From Ascaphus truei (taxonomy: Eukaryota; Chordata; Amphibia; Anura; Ascaphidae), in assembly GCA_036426205.1 (NCBI GenBank), contig WSYH01001924.1, positions 37,682 to 101,681 of the forward strand: DNA of 64,000 bases. Reading direction: 5' to 3'. Under the pieces are notes generated by a model that saw only the letters and a list, made by a program, of their open reading frames with translations, did no database searches and had not been told where the DNA came from. Shown here one piece after another: positions 1 to 13,635 of this stretch (its first letter is position 1; each line of letters opens with the position of its first letter). The position numbers and the translations under genes are program-made.

Positions 1-477
1 ACCCAAAACATACTGCGAAAGCAACCCAGGAGTTTTTTAAGGCAAAGAAGTGGAATATTCTGCAATGGCCGAGTCAATCACCTGATCTCAACCCGATCGA
101 GCATGCAAGACAAAACTTAAGGCAGAAAGACCCACGAACAAACAACAACTGAAGACAGCTGCAGTAAAGGTATGGCAAAGCATCACAAAGGAGGAAACCC
201 AGCGTTTGGTGATGTCCATGCGTTCCAGACTTCAAGCAGTCATTGCCTGCAAAGGATTCTTGACAAAGTATTAAAAATGAACATTTTATTTATGATTGTG
301 TTAATTTGTCCAATTACATTTGAGCCCCTGAAATAAGGGGGACTGTGTAGGAAAATGGTTGCAATTCCTAAACGTTTCATACAATATTTTTGTTCAACCC
401 TTTGAATTAATGCTGAAAGTCTGCACTTCTATTGCATCTCGGTTGTTTCATTTCAAATCCATTGTGGTGGCGTACAG
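1..477 (+). mobile_element. Tc1-like element, 3' part, truncated by window start and inside its right TIR
   Basis: This stretch is base-for-base the same as 36330-36806, with a constant offset of 36329 and no indel. It starts inside the transposase reading frame at the second catalytic Asp region (Asp-Pro-Lys-His follows), passes the SPDLNPIEH block that carries the last acidic residue of the Tc1/mariner DDE triad, meets a stop at 150-152 and reaches the ancestral C-terminal stop at 272-274 in another frame. It then runs through the 3' untranslated part into the right terminal inverted repeat. At position 477 the inverted repeat breaks off and minisatellite sequence begins, so the outer ~39 bp of the repeat, including the CAGT end, are missing. 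Confidence 0.85.
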
Positions 478-2842
478 AGGGTAGTGGTTGGACCTGCATA
501 CTTCATGCCGTGACGTGGCTGGCAGGGGCAGGTGTAGGACCTGCATACTGGTCATGCCGTGACGTGCTGCAGGATATGTTAGGAGCTGGCAGAGTGGTCA
601 TGCCGTCGTGCTGCAGGATATGTTATGAGCTGCAGAGTGGTCATGCTGTGACGTGGCGCAGGGCAGTGTGCGGAGCTGCAGGGTAGTCATGCCGTGGACG
701 TGGCGGCAGTGTAGTGGTAGAGCTGCGAGTGGCATGCCGTGACGTGGCTGGCAGGATAGTGTTTAGGAGCTGCAGAGTGTCATGCCGTGATGTGGCCTGC
801 AGGGTAGTGTTAGGACTGCGAGCGTGGTCATGCCGGGACTGCTGCAGGGTAGTGTAGGCAGTCTGCAGAGGGGGTCATGCCGTGACGTGGCTGGCAGGGT
901 AGTGTTAGGAGCTTTAGCGGGTCAAATGCATGCGTGACGTGGCTGCAGGTGTAGTGTTAGGAGCTGCAGGGTAGTCATGCCTTGACGTGGCTGTAGGGTA
1001 GTGTTAGGGATCTGCATGATTGGTCATGCCGTGACCGTTGCGCAGGATATTGTTAGAGCTGCAGAGTGGTCATTCCTGACCGTGCTGCAGGGTAAGTGTT
1101 AGGAGCTGCAGCGTGGTCATGCCGTGACGTGGCTGCAGGGTATTTGTGTTAGGAGCTTGCAGCGTGGTCATCGCAGTTACTTTGCTGCAGGGTAGTGTTA
1201 GGAGCTGCATAGTGGTCAGCCGTGACGTGGCTGCAGGGTAGCGTAGAGCTGCAGCGTGGTCATGCCGTGACGTGGCTGCAGTAGTGTTAGGACTGCAATG
1301 TTCATGGCCTTGACGTGTCTGCAGGATAGTGTTAGGAGCTGGTCCGAGTGGTCATGCGTGACGTGGCTGGCAGGGTAGTTTATGGATCTGGCAGAGTGGT
1401 CTGCCGTGACGTGGCTGCAGATAAGTGTTAGGAGCTGCAGAGTGGTCATGCCGTGGACTTGGCTGCGGTATGTTATGACCTGCAGAGTGGTCGGCCGTGA
1501 CGTGTCTGCCTGTGTAGTGTTAGGATCTTTCAGATTGTCATGCCGTGACGTTGCTAGTCCGGATAGTGTTAGAGCTGCAGTAGTGTCATTCCCTTGACGT
1601 GCCTGCAGGCAGTGTTAGGAGCTGCAGAGTGTCCATGTCCGTTACTGTCTGCATGTTAGTGGTTAGGAGCTGCCAGATGGTCATGCCGTGACGTTACTGC
1701 AGTAGTGTTATGGACCTGCATACTGGTCATTACCGTCCGTGGACGTGCGGCTGGCAGGGTATATGTTAGAACCTGCAATGGTCAGGCGAGGCCGTTACGT
1801 GGCTGGTGCAGGTATTGTAGGAGCTCTGGCAGAGTGTGTCATGCGTGACGTGGCTGGGCAGGCATTGTAGGCGCTGCAGAGTGGTCATCGCGGTGACTGT
1901 GGCTGCAGGGTAGTTGTTAGGACTGCAGAGTGGCATGCCGTGCCGTGGCTTGCAGGTAGGTTAGGAGCTGCAGCGTGTCATGCGTGCGTGGCTGCAGGTA
2001 GGTTAGGATCTGCAGAGTGGTCAGCCGTGCCGTGGCTGCATGATAGTTTGTAGCTGCAGAGTGGTGTCATGCCTTGACGTGGCTGCAGGGTAGTGTTAGG
2101 ACCTGTCATCTGTCATGTTGCCGTGACTTGGCTCAGGATAGTGTTTTAGAAGCTGCCATACTGGTCTGCCGTGACGTGGCGCAGATAGTGTTAGGACTGC
2201 AGATGTCATGGCTTGACGTGTGCTGCAGATAGTGGTTAGGAGCTGCAAGTTGGTCATGATAGCCGTGACGTGGCTGGCAGGGTAGTGTTAGTAGTCTGCA
2301 GCGTGGTCATGCTGTGACGTGGCTGCAGGGCAGTGTTAGGGAGCTGCAGGGTTATTCATGCCGTGACGTGTCTGGGGCAGGGTAGTGGTAAAGCTGCAGA
2401 GTGTTCATAGCCGTGACGTTGCTGCAGGATATTGTTAGGAAGCTGCATGAGTGGCATCGCCGTGATGGTGGCTGCAGGTAGTGTTAGGAGCTGCAGCGTG
2501 GTCATGCCGTGACTGGCTGGCAGGGTAAGTGTTAGGAGCCTGCAAGTGGTCATGCCGTGACTGCTGCAGTATAGTGTTATTGGATCCTGCAGAGTTGGTC
2601 ATTGCTGACGGTGGCTGGCAGTCAGTGTAGGAGCTGCAGAGTGTCATATAGCCGTGACGGGCTGTCAGGTATGGTTAGGAGCTGCAAGGTGTCTTCCGTT
2701 ACGGGCTGCAGGGTAAGTGTTGGATCTGCACGTGGTCATGCCGTGACGTGGCTGCAGGGTAGTGTTAGGAGCTGTACGTGGTCATGCCGTGACGTGGCTG
2801 CAGGGAGTGTTAGGAGCTGCAGGGTGTCATGCCTTACGTGGA
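478..2842. repeat. 47-bp minisatellite array, about 50 copies
   Basis: This is a head-to-tail array with a unit of about 46-47 bp. Each unit runs from GTCATGCCGTGACGTGGCTG through CAGGGTAGTGTTAGGAGCTG to CAGAGTG. Copies differ mainly by 1-3 nt indels and dropped bases, the pattern expected of uncorrected long-read sequence. CTGCAG occurs twice in most units. The short open frames here are translations of the repeat and are not genes. I see no copy of this array on the right of the palindrome within the window. Confidence 0.9.
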
Positions 2843-3004
2843 TGGGTCGGTTATAACGCTTTGGGCCAAAGGTTTAACTGAAATGGACCCTTACTCATGA
2901 GAATAGTAACCGACGGATAAACTGGTGGATTTTTGTGCACATTGGATGCAGCGTTGGGTATTTTTGTCTTTTATTTTATTTAGGATTTAGCCTGATGTCT
3001 GTCC

Positions 3005-3252
3005 CAGGGGCGGTCAACTCCAGTCCTCAATGTCACTACAGGTCGAGGGTTTCAGGATCATCACTGCTTCAGCACGGTGGGCCCAATCATGCTCAGTCGA
3101 GACCGTGTTCTGAAGCAGGGATTGCTGTGGTGGCCCGTGAGGACCACTGAGTCGGTCTAATGATTTGAGTGAGGCCATCCTCTGCTGAAACAGGGATATC
3201 CTGAGAACCTGACCTGTTGGTGACCCTTGACGACTGGAGTTGGCCGCCCCTG
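3005..3252. mobile_element. hAT-type MITE with 8-bp target duplication
   Basis: This 248-bp element begins CAGGGGCGGTCAACTCCAG and ends with the inverted counterpart CTGGAGTTGGCCGCCCCTG. The flanks GTCTGTCC (2997-3004) and GTCTATCC (3253-3260) match at 7 of 8 positions, the target-duplication length typical of hAT elements. The interior keeps a second inverted pair around CCTGCTTCAGCACGG and its partner. It has no coding capacity, so mobilisation would have needed a transposase in trans. Repeats of this look are common in frog genomes; the family assignment is from the ends only. Confidence 0.8.
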
Positions 3253-3442
3253 GTCTATCCCAGGCATGTTTGAGTTCCCTTTCTGTATTACCCCTGCCAC
3301 CTCTGCTGGTCTGCTACTCCATGAATCCACCACCATTTCTGTGGATAAGTCCTGCTTCACATTTCCCCTGAGCCTCCCAGCCCCGAGCATCAGAGACCGA
3401 CCTCTTGTTCTAATAAGAATATAATAATAATAGGTTTTTCTT

Positions 3443-3532
3443 GTATATGCGCTGGCAGTATATGCGCTGGCAGTATATGCGCTGGCAGTATATGCGCTGG
3501 CAGTATATGCGCTGGCAGTATATGCGCCGCTG
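3443..3532. repeat. 15-bp tandem repeat, 6 units
   Basis: Six consecutive units of GTATATGCGCTGGCA occur, the last one degenerate. Because 15 is a multiple of three, an open frame on the minus strand reads as repeated YTASA. This follows from the repeat and is not evidence of a protein. It sits directly after a short AATAATAATAA tract. Confidence 0.9.
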
Positions 3533-3639
3533 TACATAGACTGTTTGCAGGCGCAGATCCCAGCCCCGTACAGCTCACAATCATTCTATTTGTCCAGCTC
3601 TTGTCTCACTGATGTATGCTTCCCTCCTGTACAGTCTCT

Positions 3640-6600
3640 CTTACTATATACCCCCCTCTCCCTCTCCCCTCTAAGCTGCACATATTAACCCTTTATATAT
3701 GTGACAGTATCTCTCATATCCCCCTCTCCCCTTCTCCCCTCTAGCTGGCACATATTAACCCGTTCTATATGTGCATTGCTCTCATATCCCCTCTCTACTT
3801 CTCCCTCTAAGCTGCACATATACCCTTTATATATGTGACAGTATCCTCATATTCCCCCTCTCCCCTTCGCCCCCTATAAGCTGCACATATTAACCCTTTA
3901 TATACGTGACAGTTTCTCTCATATGACGTCATCCTCTCAGCTCCCCCACTCTCCCTCTGTCCCCTCTAAGCTGCACACTGTTTATTATCCTTTATATATG
4001 TGACAGTCTCCTCATATCCCCCTCTTCCCTTTGCTCCCCTCTAAGTCTGGTGTTACTGGTAATCATTGATTGCGTTCGCCGCCGAACTCTGCCCCTGCTT
4101 CCCCCTTTATCTCCTTTCCATTCCTCTTCCTCTCCCTATCCCCCTCTCTCCTCCCTTCTCCCCCCTCTAAGCTGTCACAATATTAACACCCTTTAGATAT
4201 GTGAACTGTCTCCCATATCCCCCCCTCGTCCCTTCCTCCCCTCTAAGCTGCACATATTAACCCTTTATATATGTGACAGGTCCTCATATCCCCATCCGCC
4301 CTCTTCCTTCTCCCTCTAAGCTGCACACTTAACCCTTTATATATGTGACAGTCTCCCTCATATCCCCCTCTTCCCCTTCCTCCCCTCGTAAGCTGCACAT
4401 ATTACACCCTTTAATATTGTGACAGTGTCTCTCATATTCCCCCTCCCCTTCTCCCCTCTAAGCTGACATATTAATCCTTTATATATGTGACATATTCTCA
4501 GATCCCCCTCTCAACGCCTTCTCCCCTCTAAGCTGCACATATAATCCTTTAAATATGTGACTGTCCTCCCATATCCCCCAGTCCCCACTCTCCCTTCTCG
4601 CCGCTCTACAAGCGGCGGTCACATATTAAACCTCTTTATATAGGTGACAAGTCTCCCATATCCCTCCCGATCCCGATCCCCCTCCTTCCTTCTCCCCTCT
4701 AAGCTGCACATATTAACCCTTTATCTATGTTGACAGTCCTCTCCATATCCCCCTCTTCCCTTCTCCCCTCAAGCTGCACTATTACCCTTTATATATGTTA
4801 CAGCTATCTCTCATATCCCCTCTCCCTTCTCCCCTCTAATCTGCACATATTAACCCCATTTATTATGTGACTCTTCATATCCCCCCCCTCTCGTCTCTCT
4901 ATCCCCCTCTCCCCTTCCTCCCCCTCTAAAAGTCTGGGCATCATTAACCCTGTATATATTGACAGTCTCTCATATCCCCCTCTCCTGGTCATCATCCTCT
5001 AAGCTGCAATATTAACCCTTTATATATGTGACAGTTTTCTCTCATATTCCCCTCTCCCTTCGTCCCTCTAGCTGCACATATTAACCCTTTATATACCTGT
5101 GACCGTTTCTCTCATATCCCCCCTCCTATCCCCTTCTCCCCTCTAAGCTGTCAAGCGCACATATTACCCTTTATATATGTGACGTCTCCTCATAATCCCC
5201 CTCTCCACTCCCTTCTCTCCTATAAGCTCACATATTATCCCTTTATATATGTGACAGTTTTTCCTCATATCCCCCTCTCCCGCTTCTCTCCTCTTAGCTG
5301 TCCACATTAACCCTTTAGATGTGAAGTGTCTCTCATATCCCCCTGTCCCCCCTTCCCCCGCTAAGCTGGCACATATGAACCCCTTTATATCGGGCAGTTT
5401 CTCTCCATATCCCCCTCTGTCACCTTCTCCCCTCTAAGCTGACACATATTAACCCTTATATATGTGACATTTTCTCTCATATCCCCTCTCTCCCTTCTCC
5501 CCTCTAAGCTGCACATATTAAATCCTTTATATTGTGACAGTCTCCTCATCATCACCCTCATCCTTCTCCTCCCCCTAGCTGCACATATTAACCCTTTATC
5601 TACGTGACGTCTCTCATATCCCCCCTCTCCCTTCTCCTCTCTAAGCCTGCACATATTAACCCCTGTATATATGTGACGGTCTCCCCATAATCCCCTCTCC
5701 CCTTTCGCCCCCTAACTGCACATATTACTCCTTTATATATGTGACAAGTCTCTCATATCCCCCTCTCTCCCCTCTCTCCCCTCTAACTGCACATATTAAC
5801 CCTTTATATAGTGATCGTCTCCTCCTATCCATCCCCCTCTCCCTTCCTCTCCATCCCCCTCGCCCTTCTCCCCTCTAGAAGCTGCACATATTAACCCTTT
5901 ATATCTGTGAACAGGTCTCTCATATCCCCTCTCCCTTCTCTCCCTCTAAGCTGCACATATTAATCCTTTACAGATATGTGACAGTATCTCTCATATCCCC
6001 CTCTCACCTTCTCCCCTCTAGAGCTGCACATATTAATCCTTTATATATTGCTGTCTCCCATATCCCCCTCTCCTCCCTTCTCACCCTCTAAGCTGCACAT
6101 ATAAACCCTTATATATGTGACACGTCCTCCCATATCATCCCCCTCCCGTTCCCTTTCGCCCCTCTAAGCTGGACTAAGAGCTGGCACATATTACCCCTTT
6201 ATAATATGTGACAGTCTCTTCCACTATCCTCCCTCTCCCTTCTCCCCTCTAAGCTGGCAACATATTAACCCTTTATATATGTGACAGTCTCCTCCTCATA
6301 TTAGCCCCCTCTCTCCCCCTTCTCCCCCTCTAAGCTGTCACATATATTACCCTTTATATATGTGACAGTCTCTCATATCCCCCTCTCCCTTCTCTCGCTC
6401 TAACTGCACCTTTTAACACCTTTAATATGTGAACATTTCTCCTCATATCCCCTCTCCCTTCTCCTCTAAGCTGCCCATATAACCCTTTATATATGTGACA
6501 GTTTCCTTCTCTCATATCCCCCCTCTCCTCTTCTCGCCCTCTACGCTGTGCACATATTAACCCTTGTATATTTGATTCATCTCTCATATCCCCCTCTCCC

Positions 6601-9600
6601 TTCTCCCTATGCTGCACATATATCCCTTTATCTTGTTACAGTTTCTCTCATATCCCCTCTCCCTTCTCGCTCCTCTTAGCTGCACACTCATAACCCTTTA
6701 TATATGTGACAGTGTCTCTCATTATCCCCCTCTTCTCCCTTCTCCCCTCTCAGCGGCACTATTAACCTTTATATCGTACAGTGTCTAGTTTTCTATCACT
6801 CACATCCCCCCCCTCTCCCGTCCCTTGTCCTGCCCTCTAAGCTGCACATATTACCCTTTATATATGTGACAGTTTTCTCTCATATCCCCCTCTCCCTTCT
6901 CTCTCCCCTCTAAGCTGCACATATTAATCCTTTATATATTTACGTCCTCTCCATATCCCCTCTCCACCTTCTCCCCTCGACCGCTGCCATATTATATTAA
7001 CCCTTTATATACGTGACAGTCTCTCATAATATCCCCCTCTCCGGCTCCCTTCTCCCCTCTAAGGCTGCACATCATTACCCTGTATATATTGACTGTCTCC
7101 CATATCCCCCTCTCCTTCTCCCTCTAAGCTGCACATATACCCCTTTATATATGTGACCAGTCTTCTCATATCCCCCTCTCCCTCTCTCCTATAAGCTGCA
7201 CATATTATCCCTTTATATATGGAGCAGTTTCTCTCATATCCCCCTCTCCCTTTCTCTCTCCTCTTAGCTGCATCACCTTAATACCTTTATTATGTGACAG
7301 GTCTCTCATATCCCCCTCCTCCCTTCTTCTCCCCTGCTAAGCTGCACATATGACCCTTATATACGTGACAGTTTCTCTCATATCCCCCTCGTCCCTCCCT
7401 TCTTCTCCCTCCCTTCTCACCGCTCAGCTGGGCACATATTAACCCTTATATATGTGACAGTTCTCTCATATCCCCCTCTCCCTTCTCCCCTCTAATCTGC
7501 ACATATAATCCCCCTTTTATATATGACAGTCTCTCTATCCCCCTCTCCCTTCGCCCCTCTAAGCTTCCCATATTAACCCTTTATATATCGTGTACAGTCC
7601 TCTCATATCCCCATCCCGCGTCTCCTCCCTTCTCCCCTCTAACTGCACTATTAAACCCTGTATAATATGTGACTGTCTCCCATATCTCCCTCTCCCTTCT
7701 CCCCTCTAACTGCACATTTAACCCTTTAAATATGTGACAGTCTCTCATATCCCCCTCTCGCTCCTTCTCCCACTCCCCTCCCCACCCCACATAAGCTGGC
7801 ACATATTAACACCTTTAGTATATGTGACAGTCTCTACTCCTCATCTCCCCCTCCCTCCCTTCTCCCCTCTAAGCTGGCACATATTAACCCTTTATTATAT
7901 GTGACAGTGTCTCTCATATCCCGCCTCTTCCTTGCTCCCCTCTAACCTGTTCACATATTAATCCTTTATATATGTGACAGTATCTCTCATTCCACCTCTC
8001 TCACCTTCTCCCCTCTCAGCTGCACCTTTATCCTTTCATATTGTGACTGTCTCCTAACCCCATATCCCCCTCTCCCTTCTCGCCCTCTACGCTCACATAT
8101 AAACCCTTTATAATATGTTATCAAGTCTCCCATATCCCGCCCTCTCCCTTCTTCCCCTCTAGTCTTCACAATTAACCCTTTATATAGTGACAGTTCTGCT
8201 CAATATCCCCTCTCCCTTCTGCATACGAGAAATCGGCTCTCATATTCTACTCTCAATATCCCATCCCCCTCTCCCTTCTCCCCTCTAAGCTGCCATATTA
8301 ACAGAAGACCTTTATATATGTGACAGTCTCTCATATCCCCCTCTTCCCTCTCTATCTTCTCCCTCAAGCCTGGCAAGCATATTACCCTTTATATATGTGA
8401 AATCTCTCATATCCCCCCTCTCTCCCTTCTTCTCTAAGCTGCACAATATTACCCTTTATATATGGACAGTTTTCTCTCATATCCCCTCTCCCTTCTCCCT
8501 CTAAGCTGCCATATTAACCTTTATATATGGACAGTTCCTCTCAATATCCCCCTCACTTCGTCTCTCATATCCCCCTCTCCCTTCTCCCCTCTACAGCCCC
8601 CCTGCCATATTAACTCCTTTTTGTGACAGTCTTCTCATTCCCCCTCTCCCTTCCTCATCCTATAATAGCTGCACATATTATCCCTTTATACTATGTGAGC
8701 GTTTCTTTTCTCTCATATCCCCCGCTCCTTCTCTCCTCTTAGCTGCACACATTAACCCCTTTATATATGTGACAGTGTCTCTCATATCCCCGCCCCCCCC
8801 TCCTCTCCGCCTCTCCCTTCTCCCCTCTAGCTGGCACATATGAACCCTTTATATACGTGACATTTTCTCTCCATATCCCCTCCCCCTCTCCCTTCTCCCC
8901 TCTAAAGCTGCACATATTAAACCCTTTATATCTGTGGACAAGTTTCCCATTCCCCCTCCATCCCCCTCTCCCCCTTCTCCCCTCTTAAGCGCACATATTC
9001 ATCCTTATATAGTGGACATCTCTCATATCCCCCTCTCCCTTCTCCCGCCTCTAAGCTGTCACAATATTAAACTCCTTTATATATCGTGGACAGTCTCCTC
9101 TATCGCCCCTCTCCCTATCCCTTCTCCTCTCCCCTCTAAGCTGCAACATATATATTAACCCTAGTATATATGTGCCTGTCTCCCGCCATATCCCCCTCTC
9201 TCCCTTCTACCCCTCTAAAGCTGCACATATTACGCTTTATATATGTGACAGTCTCTCATATCCCCCTCATCCCTTCTCCCCTCTAAGCTGCACATATTAC
9301 CAACCTTTAATATAATGTGCCAGTCTCTCATATCCCCTCTCTCTTCCCTTCTCGCCCTCAAATCTGCCATCTTACCCTTTAATATGATGTGACAGTGTCT
9401 CTCCTATCCCCCTCCTTCCCTTCTCCCTCAAGCTGACATATTAATCCTTTATATTTGTGACATATCTCTCATATCCCCTCTCCCTTCTCTCCCCTCTAAG
9501 CTGCACATATTCTCCCTTATATATGTGACTGTCTCCCATGCCCCCTCTCCCTTCTCCCCTCTAAGCTGCACAAGAGAAACCCTTTATTATTGTGACCAAG

Positions 9601-10525
9601 TCCTCTCCATATCCCCCTCTCCCTTCTCTCCCCTCTAACTGGCACATTTAACCGTAACCCTTTATATATGTACAGTCTCCATATCCCCCTCTCCCTTCTC
9701 CCCTCTAGCTGGCACATATTAAACCTTTATATATGTGACAGTAATCCTCTCATATCCCCTCTCCCTTCTCCCTATAATCTGCACCATATTACCCCTTTAT
9801 ATATGTGACGAATCTCTCATATCACCGCTCCCTTCTCCCCTCTAAGCTGCACATCTTAACCCTTTTATATGTGACAGGCTCTCATATTCCGGATCCCCTC
9901 CCCCTTCTCTCCTCTAAGCTGCACATATTAACTCCTTTATATATGTGACAGTTTCCTCTAACCACTCTCTCATACCCGCTCGTCCCTTCTCCCCTCTAAT
10001 CTGCACTATTAACCTTTATATATGTGACAGTTTTCTCTCATCTCCTGCCCCTCTCCGCTTCTCACCCTCTAAGCTGGCCATATTAACCCTTTATATAGGT
10101 GACAGTCTCCTCATATCCCCCCCTCTCCCTTCTCTCCTATAAGCTGCCATATTATCCCTTTATATATGTGACAGTTCTCTCTCATATCCCCTCTCCCTTC
10201 TCTCCTCTAAGCTGCACACATTAACCCTTTAGGTATGGTGACAGTGTCTCTCTATCCCCCTCTCCTTCTCCCGCTCTAAGCCTGCACATATTACCTTTAG
10301 TCATATGTTGACAGGGTCTCTCATATCCCCCTCTTCCCTTCTCCCCTCTAAGCTCAGCTGGCACATATTAACCCTTATTATGTGACACGTTTTTCTCTCC
10401 CATATCCCCTCTCCTCTTCTCTTCCTCTAAGCTGCACATATTAACCTTTATATAATGTGACATTGTCTCTCATATCCCCTCTCCCGTTCTCCTCCTCTAA
10501 GCTGCACATATTAACCCTTTATGTA
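3640..10525. repeat. 69-bp satellite, left-arm copy, about 100 units
   Basis: The unit is about 67-69 bp: GTGACAGTCTCTCATATCCC, CCTCTCCCTTCTCCCCTCTA, AGCTGCACATATTAACCCTT, TATATAT. Monomers carry many indels, but the order of blocks never changes. The array is 6.9 kb here. Its reverse complement starts at 61417 on the right arm and runs past the window end. No spacer-like unique segments lie between monomers, so it is not a CRISPR array. There is no coding potential. Confidence 0.92.
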
Positions 10526-13500
10526 TGTTGCGGGGGCTCCTTTTGACACTCGTGTCACGAGAGACTGAAACCCTCCATCTTGTTTCCTTCCCCTATATTG
10601 GACAGTACCAGTGGGCATCTTCCTCCGGTAACTATCGATGGAACGAGACGGGTCCCTGGAGCTGAAATGAACGCAGTCGCTCCGGAGACCCTCTATTTCC
10701 TAAAGGATGGGGACCGGCGCCTTTAAATCTCATGAGTTTAATTCGTTTTTTGTTTTTTAAACCAAAAAACCATGACGTTCTCTTGGGCGGCCATTTTGTG
10801 ATCCCAGACATGGTGATGGAGAGGAGCCGGGTCGCGCTTGGGACCGTAAAGTTTCTAAGTTATTATTGTCTCAGGAGGGAATTTGATCTCATTACAGCGT
10901 AAATAAAAGGAAATCCTGTCCCCAAACTAAGGGTCGGCGTTTTAGCGTTGTTTTACATAAGCTGTTTACACAGGCACATACTTGTGCATTATATGGCTTC
11001 CTGCAGTGAACTTTATCCCCTCCGCTTGGCACATGTCCGGCTGCTAGCTGGGTTTTCCCTTAATAAGTTATAGGCCGCATTTTAATTGCCATTAACATAA
11101 CCTGATACATGGAATCAGAGTGCCCGGATAACTGGGGTCCTGGTTTTTTTCGTTCTAGCATTGACAGCGAATGTATTCAGCGCTTACTTGAAGTGGTTTA
11201 GGCACAATGTCTTTTCGCCATACAGCTGCTAACGTGGGCGGTATCCCCCGAGAGGCAGTGGAGGAGAAGGCAGGTGACTTGGTCATTAGTACCGGGTGTC
11301 AACTCCAATCTCAGGGCGCTACCAACATGTCAGGGGTAGTCTTCGCTTCGCACACGTGGCTCTCCAAACTGAGCACCTGTCCTGAAGCTGTGAGTGCTAC
11401 CTTGTTTGAAGTCTTGGGACTGATTGAGCCACCTGTTCTTGAGCAGATTTCCTTCCTTCTGGGAACCTGTCCTGTTGTTGGCCCTTGAGGACTGGAGTTG
11501 ATCGACCGCCGCCGTGCATTATGGTGGTAAGGAGCGGCTCTTGGGGTTCCCGCAGGTACTCTCCTCACTGTACACATTGTAGATTGGGTTACAAAGACAT
11601 CTTCCATCCAATTCAACCTGTGTTAAATTCTTCTGCCTCGGGGCGAGTACTCGCCCTTATTTATCTTGCTACTGATCCAGGGAGAAAACCCAACACACAA
11701 GACCAATGAACCTTATCGCAGTGACGTCTCACTATGGAGAGAAAAATTCCCTTTCTGATGACCCGTTAACAGCAATCAGATTTCTCCCCTGGATCCAAAT
11801 GCTCTTCCGATTATTAATATTGTTTTATTTGTAACGCACTCAACATGCTCCCCGGCGCGGTACAATGAGGTACAGAGTGCATCAATTGTATAACAGAGTG
11901 ACATAGAAATCAGGAACCCAGCGTAGAGATCCGGAAGGGAATACTGGGGCCCTGATCCTGGATTCCTGTCTGCCCCCGCATATTAACCACCTTGCATAAC
12001 CGTTTTCTATGTAACCTAGTGTTACACATCTCTCCTGTGTCTGCCAACCCCGGCGTTTCCCACGGCCCTCACTGTGCGGCCCTTGGCTGCTGGTAATCTC
12101 CTTTCTGTATTTATAACACTGTGGTCTGGGCCATATCTGTCAAGGTTTAAAGTGCTCATTAATTAGATTTAAAAAAGTTATGATGGGTAAAAAAAAAAAA
12201 AAGTCGCTCAGCGTCCAGACAGGTCATGCTGCCATCGGCTGCTGCTGCTGCTGCCTGCTGAGCCCTTTGCCCCATCATCTCTTTAGCATACAGTGCTTCC
12301 ACTGCGCCAGGGATTCCTGGGTAATGCCATGCACATGAGCTCTAGTGCAGGTCACATAGTTGTCGCTTTTTGCTTCAATCATTTTAACATGGCGCCCTAT
12401 AGCCTGCCGTATTACCACAATCATTTTGAGCGCTACAGCATGGGTCAAATAGTGCAGAGCTGATGACACGTGACCCCGGAGCGTCATTTGGACGCAGTGG
12501 TCAACGTCAAAAAAGGAGGGGGGGTCGTTAGTCCGGAGCTGATAAAGGGGTGGCGCAGCCGAAAAGTTTTGGCTCACCCCCATTTCTTATATAAGGTTTC
12601 CTATTGCCTCCTAGGATGCGATAGAGAGACTACTGGCAGGGTTATTTTATTGGGATAAATGAAGACGATTCACACATTGTGTGAAATGTCATTGTTATTG
12701 AACCGTTGAACGTCTCCATACGAACCACATGCGTTAGAAGTTCTTCCAATCTTTATCTCTTTCTTGTGCTAAAACCGGTACTTTTCCCAGGACCTCCCTG
12801 GCTTCAGCCTAAGGGGTGTGAGTCATGGCTCAGGTCTTGCCTCTTCATCACTGTTAGTGATAATCCTTAATACCTGGACCTATTGGGGGGCTTGAGGACT
12901 GGAGGGGGGAACCCCTGCCTTAGTGGGATAAGGGTTTCTTTCTTTGTGGAGAACCCCCGCTTTGTGGGAACGAGGGGTTCTTTGTGTCAGTCCTGCCACA
13001 GTACGAGAGGGTAACGCAATAAGGCACCTCATACATTACCGATTTCTCTACAGGATGAATTTCCCCACACTCCGTTCTTTACATTTTCAAAGCACATTTC
13101 TGCCCTTCCGTGTTGGAAGTGGTGGAAAATTCTTTTAAATTTTTTTTATACATCTTCAGTCCAATAAAAGTGTGTGCAGGAATAACACTGGGCCGTGAAC
13201 ACTAATACGGCACAACCCTCTTCTTACTTACTTCGCACTTTATGTCGGACCGTCTTGGGAAACTGCCAATCCTTCACTTGATCTGCGCCTGTATAATAAA
13301 TGACAGTTCAATATAGCGTTGTCTGATATTCCCCTTTGTCTTCTTTATAGTTTTTGAATCGGAGATTTTGAGATTAAGCCGGAGTTCCACCTGTGAGAGC
13401 TGATAGTCGAGAAGGGAGGAGAGGCAGCCCGCGCTTGAAACGAGCAACCCACCTAAACCTAGAGCAGGCATGTTAGTAGGTGTAGGTGGCTCAAATCTAG

Positions 13501-13635
13501 TAATAACTGTGTTTAATCATTTAGAAACTGGTCACCAAATGCTTTGGAGTGTTTTTTATGATCGATACCTAATTTCTTATGTGATAAGACTGTTGTAAAC
13601 CAGCACAAGATTGCAACACTTTAGTAACTCTTATA
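10526..13635. other. Left-arm unique segment (mirror of about 58450-61416)
   Basis: This is a non-tandem segment that aligns in reverse complement with 58450-61416. The two copies differ by scattered 1-3 nt indels and some substitutions. It lies in the intron upstream of SCAPER exon A. It contains one hAT MITE copy (about 11293-11515), a partial hAT-like copy (about 12790-12930), a head of the fold-back MITE family (about 10638-10705) and a frog-type retroposon tail (about 11810-11950). I see no exon. Confidence 0.7.
11293..11515. mobile_element. hAT-type MITE, left-arm copy
   Basis: This is the mirror copy of 60477-60692. The ends read CCGGGTGTCAACTCC and GGAGTTGATCGACCGCC, both degraded relative to the right-arm copy. 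The 8-bp target duplication seen on the right arm is only partly legible here (CATTAGTA on one side, GTGCATTA on the other), as expected for a noisier version of the same insertion. Confidence 0.65.

Larger units (their letters stand above)
2843..3640. other. Short unique stretch between two satellite arrays
   Basis: About 800 bp of non-tandem sequence separates the 47-bp and 69-bp arrays. It contains a hAT-type MITE and a 15-bp tandem repeat, described separately. The remainder shows no exon-like open frame with splice sites. Unlike its neighbours it reads cleanly, without obvious indel noise. It marks the outer limit of the 69-bp array on the left arm. Confidence 0.6.

Noticed and set aside
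3157..3537. Protein with YTASA repeats
   Set aside because: Translation of a 15-bp tandem repeat joined to a hAT MITE; no splice sites or homology.
3640..10525. CRISPR-like array
   Set aside because: Monomers follow each other without unique spacers, unit noise is of indel type, and the host is a vertebrate.
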